Source of the DNA: W11650 sp041844915
Lineage (GTDB): Bacteria; Bacillota; Clostridia; Lachnospirales; Vallitaleaceae
Assembly (NCBI GenBank): GCA_041844915.1
Contig: JBGZBY010000037.1
Location: 1 to 34,274 of the forward strand
Direction of reading: 5' to 3'
DNA: 34,274 bases
Shown: in pieces, positions 28,064 through 34,274 of the stretch
How the letters are laid out: every line of letters starts with the position of its first letter
Position numbering within the stretch: position 1 is the first letter of the stretch
Notes under the pieces: generated by a model
The model's input: the letters and a program-made list of their open reading frames with translations, nothing else
Databases searched by the model: none
Told to the model about the DNA's origin: nothing
Program-made: the position numbers and the translations under genes

Positions 28064-28249
28064 ATGATTAATATGCCTTTGTCTGGGAAAATCAAAAGCG
28101 CTTGCGGTGCGGCCAACTCTAACGGCGGCTGCGGAGAAGGACAGGCTGGGCAAGGAAACGAAAGACCGCCGACGGGGCGAATGCAGGTCGGCAAGAAAGG
28201 CTTGGGCATTGAATCAATGCAAACGGGCGGAATGGAAAGGGGAAGCAGA

Positions 28250-31126
28250 ATGAAATTTCCATGGAAAAAAATTACCTTGATCGGAGGACTTTGCGCAGCG
28301 ATTCTTCTTCCGACCAAGACCTTGGCATATAATGGAGTAATTACCGGAGAAACTATTAGCTACGGGCAGTATGGCAGCGGGCAGGGAACCTTTTATCAGA
28401 AGGTGGAGAAGGAAAAAATTGCCGGCGGGCTGGAGCATTTGAAAATTAGTAAACTTCGAGCGGCGGGCTGGGTGGATATCCATGTATTAAAGCTCCTTCC
28501 CCAGTCGCCGGGAATCGGGCTTCAAACCTTACGGTCAGAGGTCTGGCAAAAAAAAGAAACTCTGAAGGAAATGGCAGATAAAAATGAGAGCTTGGTTTTT
28601 GGTGCGGTCAATGCCTCTTATTTTAACGCCAGCGGCGATTATTCGGAGGGGCAGGGTCTGGAGTATGACAAGGGCTTAGTGCATAATGACAGCCTGTTCC
28701 GGCCGGGTTTGTTTGAGGATATCAGCGGCAAGCTGTTTGTCAGTCATTCGCAGAAGCTAAGCGTAGTAGCGGCGGATACCGGTGAGGATCTGGGGATTTT
28801 GGTCGGCCCTGCCAATAACTTTCCCGGAGCGCAGGGAGCGTCAGTCTATAACAACAAGGTTTATGCCGATTCTAAGCTTTTGGACAGCAATGGAGCGTAT
28901 TATAAGGTAAAGGTCAGGGATGAGGTGATTCGGGAAATCGTGCCGCCCTATACGCTGACTCAGTTTGCGGAAAATGAATATTCCCTGGTATTTTCCTCAG
29001 CGATGACGGCTTATTTGGAAAAGCTGACTGTTGGCAGGAAAATTCAAATCAAGACGGAAGCGGGGATTGCTCTGGACTGGTTGAAGCTGGCGATTCCCGG
29101 CGGCGGCTATGTCCTGCAAAATGGGGAATTTTCCACGCAAGGGCAGCTGGTGCAGCCGGATAAAAGGCATCCGCGAACAGCTATCGGCGTTGATGCTGCA
29201 AAAAACATTTTATATTTAGTAGTAGTGGATGGCCGGGGGAGCAGTATTGGAGCAACCCATTATGAGCTGGCTGAATACCTGAAGGAGCTGGGCATTACGG
29301 ACGCCGTATCTATGGACGGCGGCGGCTCGTCGGCACTAGTTGCCCGCAATCTCGGTGATCTTCAGGTTAATGTGGAAAATACGCCGCCGGATAATTATCA
29401 GCGTAAGCTGATTAATGGTCTGGCAATTGTGTCGGAGGAAAAGACGGGGCAGCCTGTACAGTTGATTTTGTCAGCGGAAAGGAACAAGGTGTTTGCCGGT
29501 ATGCCGGTCAAGCTTGCGCTTCGAGCCGTTGATGCCAATCATATGCCAGTGGCGGTTGCTCCGGAGCAGGTTGTCTGGCAGGTAACGGGCGGCGACGCGG
29601 TTGTGCAGGCAGGACTTTTTCGGGCAAAAACACCGGGTAAGGTGGAGGTTACGGCATATTTTGGAAATATCAGCAGTAAAGTTGTGATTGAGGTGACGGG
29701 AAATCCTGTTGATCTGCGGGCAACGCCGGCAGTTTTGGAGGTGGAGCAGGGCTCTAAGGGGCGGTTTCAGCTGTTAGGAACGGATGTTTCGGGCTTTGTC
29801 GGCGAGATTCCGGCAGAATCTGCCGAATACCGGCTGGAGGACGAAACGATCGGGTATTTTTCCGAGGGCTTCTTTATTCCCTCGCAAAAGGGAGGTAGAA
29901 GCCGCGTTACCATCACGGTGGGCAGTCGCAGTACCAGTGGCTATATCGTGGCGGGCAAAACAATCAAAACTTTGCCAGAAATGCTGGAACGGGTTGTTGA
30001 GTATCAGTTTAGCGGCAAGGCCGAGGGAGCCGTTCGAATGGAGCAGAACTTTGGCTATGAGGATTACAATTCGTTGGCGTTTGCCTATTCCTTCCCTTAT
30101 CAGGCGCCATCTGCGGAGGGCGCGGAGATGCCGAAGCAAAGGCTGGAAATGCGCTATACAACGCCGCCGATGCTTAATGCTGAGCCGGAGAATTTATCTA
30201 TGGCCGTATTCGGCAGCGGGAATCTGTTACGGCTGACGATGGAGCTTCAGGGCAGTCGGGAGGAAACGGCGCAGGCAGTAATTTCCGAAGGGGTGATGTG
30301 GCAGGGCTGGAAGCAGCTGACGATAAAGCTGCCGGAGAATATCAGCTATCCCGTAAAAATATTGGGCTTTACTCTGGAAAATCAAGAGGAGGCGCAGGAT
30401 CAGTCCGGACAAATCTACTTAGATGATTTCAGCTATGTGGAGAAGATCAATTATCAGCCGGAGGTTTACCGAGAGCTGCCACAGGATCCTTTGCGCAAAA
30501 CTTTTTCCCGAAAGGCGGATATTGCTGTGTTTGGAGCGACCGGAGGAAGAAACCGAATCCTAGATTCGATTGTTCTGCAAAAGGTGATCCACCAGCTTGG
30601 CGAGGCAGCAGTCGGAATCTATGCGGGCAAAACCGAGCTGCCGCAGACAGCGCTGCGGGAGGTGGACAAGGTCTGGCAGAACAGCTATATGACATATGAT
30701 CTGAATAAAACGAGAGTAATCCATTTGGCCGCCAAAAACGGGAGTTTCAAGGATGCCGATGCCGAGCAGTTTGCCAAGTTGTCGGAGGATTTATCCAATA
30801 CCTTGGTGGACAATATCTTGATCATTGCCGATGTGCATCCCTTGGAGGAAATAAAAAATAAAAGAGAGGCGGCGGCTATGCATGAGTTGCTCTCCCGTTA
30901 TGCACAGAGCTCTGGAAAAAACCTTTATTACATCGCGGCGACCGGTTATCAAACGGGAGCGGCGCTAAAGGACGGAGTGCGCTATATCAAGACCAATGGA
31001 CTTTGGTATCAGGTGAAAAACGACAGAGAAATTGATCTGAACCGAAAATTTTACGATATCCAGTTTTATCTGGAAGGAAATACCCTGTACTACGATGTAC
31101 ACAATCTGTATCCGCTGGTAGAATGA
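28250..31126 (+). CDS. Secreted phosphodiester-glycosidase (NAGPA) domain protein with Ig-like and C-terminal modules
   Basis: 958 residues from the ATG at 28250, seven bases after AAGGGG and directly at a signal peptide (MKFPWKKITLIGGLCAAILL, cleavage after TLA). An alternative in-frame ATG at 28064 has an equally good site (GGAGGG) but adds 62 low-complexity residues in front of the signal. Residues about 60-390 are the NAGPA domain, seen in GAVNASYF, HPRTAIGVD, LYLVVVDGR and VSMDGGGSSALV; relatives cleave GlcNAc-phosphodiesters. An Ig/Big-like domain follows (about 400-500), then a beta-rich region and a C-terminal segment with IADVHPLEE weakly recalling metallophosphatases. It is probably an extracellular wall-polymer or glycan enzyme. 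Exact substrate is unknown. Confidence 0.85.
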   Translation: MKFPWKKITLIGGLCAAILLPTKTLAYNGVITGETISYGQYGSGQGTFYQKVEKEKIAGGLEHLKISKLRAAGWVDIHVLKLLPQSPGIGLQTLRSEVWQKKETLKEMADKNESLVFGAVNASYFNASGDYSEGQGLEYDKGLVHNDSLFRPGLFEDISGKLFVSHSQKLSVVAADTGEDLGILVGPANNFPGAQGASVYNNKVYADSKLLDSNGAYYKVKVRDEVIREIVPPYTLTQFAENEYSLVFSSAMTAYLEKLTVGRKIQIKTEAGIALDWLKLAIPGGGYVLQNGEFSTQGQLVQPDKRHPRTAIGVDAAKNILYLVVVDGRGSSIGATHYELAEYLKELGITDAVSMDGGGSSALVARNLGDLQVNVENTPPDNYQRKLINGLAIVSEEKTGQPVQLILSAERNKVFAGMPVKLALRAVDANHMPVAVAPEQVVWQVTGGDAVVQAGLFRAKTPGKVEVTAYFGNISSKVVIEVTGNPVDLRATPAVLEVEQGSKGRFQLLGTDVSGFVGEIPAESAEYRLEDETIGYFSEGFFIPSQKGGRSRVTITVGSRSTSGYIVAGKTIKTLPEMLERVVEYQFSGKAEGAVRMEQNFGYEDYNSLAFAYSFPYQAPSAEGAEMPKQRLEMRYTTPPMLNAEPENLSMAVFGSGNLLRLTMELQGSREETAQAVISEGVMWQGWKQLTIKLPENISYPVKILGFTLENQEEAQDQSGQIYLDDFSYVEKINYQPEVYRELPQDPLRKTFSRKADIAVFGATGGRNRILDSIVLQKVIHQLGEAAVGIYAGKTELPQTALREVDKVWQNSYMTYDLNKTRVIHLAAKNGSFKDADAEQFAKLSEDLSNTLVDNILIIADVHPLEEIKNKREAAAMHELLSRYAQSSGKNLYYIAATGYQTGAALKDGVRYIKTNGLWYQVKNDREIDLNRKFYDIQFYLEGNTLYYDVHNLYPLVE

Positions 31127-31268
31127 AAAACGGGAAGTACACATGGAGGGGCTTTATTTTTTGGAGAAATTGCCGATATATGAAAAGAGAAGATAAGAAG
31201 ATGCCGCGGAGATTGCTGCCATATTTTAAAAACTTATCAATAGAAGGATAGAAAAGGACTGGAAAGCT

Positions 31269-32429
31269 ATGAATTTTTATGATCTTGAATTGCGCAGTCA
31301 AATGGTACCAATACTAAAGGACGACAAAGGGATTTCCCTGATGGCGTCTGATCTGAAAAAGCTCAACGATATCATCAGAGGTTCTCTTCCCAAGAGAAGC
31401 GTGGTATTCTTCTTTGGAGAAAGGGAGCGTATTCCGGTGGGAGTGTATCTTGGGCTGTTAAAAAATAAAGTTGTTCCCGTGTTTTTACCAGTGGACTTGG
31501 ATACAGAGCTGATCAAAGCCTTGTTTCAGATATATCAGCCGGATTTTATCTTTATTCGGGAAAGTATGCTGAAGGCGAGCTTAAATTATCCTGTAATTCA
31601 GCGAATAGAGGATTATGTCATACTTCGTACTGGCTTTCGTTACTTCCACAAACTGCATGATGATTTGGCGCTGCTGCTTCCGACTCTGGCGCATGCTGGC
31701 GATACAAGGCTGGTGAGGTACAGCTACCGCAATCTGGAAGCCTGTGCGTCGGCGGTAGCGGATGGCTTGGAGCTAAGTCCGGCCGATCGTCCGCTGATGG
31801 CGCTGCCGGTGCATCGGGCATGTGGGCTGTCATTGCTCAACAGCTATTTGCACGCGGGAGCTACTGTGCTTTTGACGGAAAAATCTCTGGCGGAAAAGGA
31901 ATTTTGGGATTTTCTGATGGAAACAGGCGCCAGCACCCTTGTCGGAGAGGCGCAAATTGCTTTCGAGCTTGAGGAAGTTGACTTTTTTTCTGGGGAAATG
32001 CCTGATTTGAAAGGAATAACGATAGCGGGAGGGCAGTTGTCCGAGCAGGAGCAGCATGAGCTTGCCCAATATGCAGCCCGAACCGGCAGAAAATTTATCC
32101 GTTTGTATGCTCAAATGGAAGCCACGGCGCACATGGCATATCTTCCTCCTCAAAAAGCCTTGGAAAAAAAGGGCTATATAGGGATTCCGATTCCGGAGGG
32201 GAAGTTTGAACTGCTGGATGCAGAAGAAAATGTGATTACGCAGCCCAACACAGCAGGAGAGCTGGTGTATTACGGCAAGAATGTAAGCCTAGGATATGCC
32301 GAAAGAGCGGAGGATTTCAATAAGGGAGATGAACGCAAAGGATGTCTTTTGACCGGCAATATGGCGCTTCGGGACGCCGACGGATATTATAAGCTGCTTG
32401 GCCGAAAAAGCGAGGATGAAAAGAGATAA
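31269..32429 (+). CDS. Truncated, motif-poor AMP-ligase-like (ANL superfamily) protein
   Basis: 386 residues, with AAAAGGA before the ATG at a rather long distance. The N-terminal layout (VGVYLGLLKNKVVPVFLP, FQIYQPDFIFI), AGGQLSEQEQ, GELVYYGKNVSLGY and TGNMALRDADGYYKLLGR follow the acyl-adenylate-forming superfamily. However, the ATP P-loop (usually S/T-S/T-G-T-T-G-x-P-K) is missing, replaced around LAHAGDTRLVRYSYRNLEA. YGxTE has become YAQME, and the conserved TGD is TGN. The protein stops right after the GRKSED hinge, so the roughly 100-residue C-terminal domain is absent. It may bind ligands without activating them, or be decaying. It follows the NAGPA gene by 142 bp. Confidence 0.7.
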   Translation: MNFYDLELRSQMVPILKDDKGISLMASDLKKLNDIIRGSLPKRSVVFFFGERERIPVGVYLGLLKNKVVPVFLPVDLDTELIKALFQIYQPDFIFIRESMLKASLNYPVIQRIEDYVILRTGFRYFHKLHDDLALLLPTLAHAGDTRLVRYSYRNLEACASAVADGLELSPADRPLMALPVHRACGLSLLNSYLHAGATVLLTEKSLAEKEFWDFLMETGASTLVGEAQIAFELEEVDFFSGEMPDLKGITIAGGQLSEQEQHELAQYAARTGRKFIRLYAQMEATAHMAYLPPQKALEKKGYIGIPIPEGKFELLDAEENVITQPNTAGELVYYGKNVSLGYAERAEDFNKGDERKGCLLTGNMALRDADGYYKLLGRKSEDEKR

Positions 32430-32449
32430 GGGAAGGCTGAAAAGGCGGA

Positions 32450-32475
32450 TATTCCCATTTTAGGAATTCTCTTTT
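32450..32475 (+). terminator. Weak possible terminator after the AMP-ligase-like gene
   Basis: ATTCC and GGAAT flank a 7-nt loop, followed by TCTCTTTTT. The stem is short, so confidence is low; it lies between two convergent genes. Confidence 0.3.
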
Positions 32476-32493
32476 TGGTGTCAGGCACTTGTT

Positions 32494-33321
32494 TTATCGA
32501 GAAGCTTCGGACAATATTCCCATTCCTCGGCCGACCTTATTTCCGGCAAGCAAAAAATTCTTTAAATTCCGCTGTAGACTGGTGTTTTCCGGATAGGCGG
32601 CGGGTTCGGGCAAAATTGCTCCAAAAACTCGTTCCTCTGCCTGGGCAAAGGAAAAATCCTCGGCATAGATATCAAACAGCCGCTGGAATTGTAAAATAGC
32701 TGATTCTGGTGGTAGGAGCTGCGTTAAAGCGGGTGATAAAAGCCAAGAATGGCAGTGAAAATCAAGATAGCGTTGTCCGAAGCAGTCTTCAAAAAAAGGA
32801 GGAGCCTCTTTCAGAGAGGCTTTTACTTTTTCTGGCGAAAGCGGCTCTCCGGCGGGAATATGAATTTCTAAAATGGTGGTGCCAATAGGGAGGACTTTGT
32901 TGGATATTCTAATTTCCTGCTTGAGAATTCGCGGCTCGTACTGTAGTCTGCCTAAGCGAAAAACCTCCATTTTTAGGGAGCGGGAATTCCAATGCCAAGC
33001 AGATAAGCCTTCTTGTCCGGTAGTTGCCAGACAATGGTGACTCCAGAGGAAAAAATCCTGAAAGGAATCCCAAAAAACAGACTCAGGAATCCCAAGCTTT
33101 TGGTACTTGACATATACCTCCGGCAACAGGCGCAAATAAAGCGATAGAACCAAAAGATTAGGGTCGGTGAGCCGAGAAGCTTCCTCACTAAAACACTCAA
33201 AGCATTGAAATAGCAAGGTTTTGAAATGAAGCTCCTGCTCCGCCGGAATTGGCAGAGCAAGAGCTTTTTTGATCAAAGCATCCGAAAGCTTAAGGCGTTC
33301 AGCAATTTCATAAGCATTCAT
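32494..33321 (-). CDS. Acyltransferase-domain protein (NAT_N plus GNAT_C type)
   Basis: 275 residues from the ATG at 33321, preceded by GGAAAGGA; the frame is open to 33372 but that start has no site. The N-terminal half (VLSLYLRLLPEVYVKYQKLGI, FWDSFQDFFLWSHHC) and the C-terminal half (RLGRLQYEP, TTILEIHIPAGEPLSPEKV, FFEDCF, FHCHSWLLSPAL, ILQFQRLFDIY) match the paired NAT_N and GNAT-like C-terminal families annotated as acyltransferase domain-containing proteins in Firmicutes. The His/Trp-rich FHCHSWLL segment is the most conserved part. No substrate is known to me. It follows the Rpn gene by 37 bp on the same strand and may be co-transcribed, though the two families have no obvious joint role. 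Confidence 0.75.
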   Translation of the reverse strand: MNAYEIAERLKLSDALIKKALALPIPAEQELHFKTLLFQCFECFSEEASRLTDPNLLVLSLYLRLLPEVYVKYQKLGIPESVFWDSFQDFFLWSHHCLATTGQEGLSAWHWNSRSLKMEVFRLGRLQYEPRILKQEIRISNKVLPIGTTILEIHIPAGEPLSPEKVKASLKEAPPFFEDCFGQRYLDFHCHSWLLSPALTQLLPPESAILQFQRLFDIYAEDFSFAQAEERVFGAILPEPAAYPENTSLQRNLKNFLLAGNKVGRGMGILSEASR

Positions 33322-33358
33322 AAAAATCCTTTCCTGCTTTTGGCATAGTTTATTTGCT

Positions 33359-34274
33359 TTACAGATCTGCAATTTCCTCGGCGGTAAGACCGGTAATTTC
33401 CTGGATCAGGGAAATATCCAATGCCCTAGCTTTCATATTTCGGGCGGTTTGAAGTGTTGCTTCCTGCTTGCCTTCCATGCGGCCGAGGGCTTCGCCTTCT
33501 GCACGGCCGCGCGCTTCGCCGCGTTTTTCGCCGATACGAATGCCTTCTTCTATACCTTTCTGTTCTCTCCATGCCATCTCTGAATTATAATCCCGCTCAT
33601 ATTTCATCGCCGCCTGATAGCGCATTCTCTCCTGCTTATCCAGATGAAATTCATCCATCAGACGATTCGCCTTTTCCAGTGTCGCATGTCCCTTTGCCAT
33701 CGCTTTTCGCACCTCGCTTTCCTGCGTCCGTATGAAAATTAACCATCTCTCTAACAGACTAAGCCCTTCCGGACAGATTGTTCCTGATTCTGCGCTGTCC
33801 TGCACTCCTTGTCCTTCCTTCGGCAGCACTCTCGTCAAATCCAAAAAGTGAAGCTCCAACAGCTCGTCCAATTCACTGTATTCTTCCGTTTCCAAAAGCT
33901 TATACACGGAATGCCATTTTTCGGTATAGGGAAACCGCTCGTTCAGCAGATTAATCATAATGCATTTTTCCAGCTTGCCGTAATTTTCACCCTTTTCCAT
34001 ATCCTCTGTATACATCTCTGCCCAATAAAACAAGCTTCTTTTCGGATAAAAATCCATCCAGTAGTTTTGGATTTCAATATCTATTTTTCTTCCATTTGCC
34101 AAGTGAAGCTTTAAATCCAAGATCCCTGCTTTCTTATCCAGCACCTGCGGCAAAAGCAAAGGATCGGCAATCTGGATTTCGTTAAAATCTTCCTGTGGCA
34201 TTCCTGTTACTAGGGATAAAAATTCAGCTAAGATGTCCTTGTTCGTTTCGCTTCCGAAAAGCTTTTTAAAAGCG
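33359..34274 (-). CDS. Rpn/PD-(D/E)XK nuclease-family putative transposase, 5'-truncated by window edge
   Basis: The frame stays open to the right edge, reading AFKKLFGSETNKDILAEFLS before the ATG at 34201, so that ATG is internal and the gene starts outside. The FKKLFG...NKDIL start, GILDLKLHLANGRKIDIEIQ (Asp and Glu-x-Gln of the PD-(D/E)XK core) and the C-terminal TGLTAEEIADL are typical of the Rpn recombination-promoting nuclease / PF12784 family. Rpn proteins are DNA endonucleases linked to recA-independent recombination and, in some cases, phage defence. A Gly-Glu-Arg tract with a four-residue period (EGIRIGEKRGEARGRAEGEA, residues before the tail) is common in the family. No terminal repeats are visible to mark it as an active element. 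Confidence 0.88.
   Translation of the reverse strand, partial: AFKKLFGSETNKDILAEFLSLVTGMPQEDFNEIQIADPLLLPQVLDKKAGILDLKLHLANGRKIDIEIQNYWMDFYPKRSLFYWAEMYTEDMEKGENYGKLEKCIMINLLNERFPYTEKWHSVYKLLETEEYSELDELLELHFLDLTRVLPKEGQGVQDSAESGTICPEGLSLLERWLIFIRTQESEVRKAMAKGHATLEKANRLMDEFHLDKQERMRYQAAMKYERDYNSEMAWREQKGIEEGIRIGEKRGEARGRAEGEALGRMEGKQEATLQTARNMKARALDISLIQEITGLTAEEIADL

Noticed and set aside
33359..34274. Intact mobile element around the Rpn-family gene
   Set aside because: No terminal inverted repeats or target duplications visible in the window; these proteins are commonly chromosomal single genes.

Overview
The window looks like a chromosomal segment of a low-to-moderate G+C Gram-positive anaerobe. 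A Clostridia/Lachnospiraceae-type genome is the best guess. Supporting signs are strong AGGAGG-type ribosome binding sites, one surface protein with an S-layer-homology-like N-terminus, another with a sortase-type C-terminal signal, and small families I associate with these bacteria (DUF951, DUF5721, a GNAT_C-type acyltransferase, an Rpn/PD-(D/E)XK nuclease). The taxon is inferred from family content only. No rRNA, tRNA, CRISPR array, phage gene or intact insertion sequence was seen.

Layout. The left end (1-4343) holds the 3' part of a class II fructose-bisphosphate aldolase and a full GH2 beta-galactosidase. Next is a secreted SLH/Ig-like surface protein (4539-7466), followed by about 700 bp of non-coding DNA. 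That gap contains a 54/55-bp tandem repeat, a perfect hairpin, a possible structured RNA and a decayed gene fragment. An isochorismatase-family hydrolase (minus strand) and DUF951-pncB-galK (plus strand) follow. A 1703-residue wall-anchored protein with 11 Cna-B-type repeats and a Pro/Thr stalk occupies 12656-17767 and ends at a very strong terminator. The middle holds DUF5721, recQ and a HAD phosphatase, with two further repeat arrays around recQ. The right part has a secreted N-acetylmuramoyl-L-alanine amidase, a phosphohexomutase, a class I/II aminotransferase, a secreted phosphodiester-glycosidase (NAGPA) protein, a degenerate AMP-ligase-like protein, a GNAT_C acyltransferase and a 5'-truncated Rpn nuclease.

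How the genes fit together. Beta-galactosidase, galactokinase, phosphohexomutase, a HAD phosphatase resembling sugar-phosphate phosphatases and aldolase all fit lactose/galactose use and glycolysis, but they sit in separate transcription units and galT/galE are not present. A second theme is the cell envelope: SLH protein, Cna-B adhesin or stalk, amidase and NAGPA protein. PncB serves NAD salvage and RecQ serves DNA repair.

The least ordinary content is between genes. At least four gaps carry tandem or direct repeats with different units: 54/55 bp, 123 bp, 67/68 bp palindromic, and 116 bp. The 123-bp units appear to be copies of the recQ 3' end. The 67/68-bp units are each a long imperfect hairpin. 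I see no clear new multi-gene system; these arrays, the candidate RNA at 7772-7880 and the motif-poor AMP-ligase homologue are the best leads.
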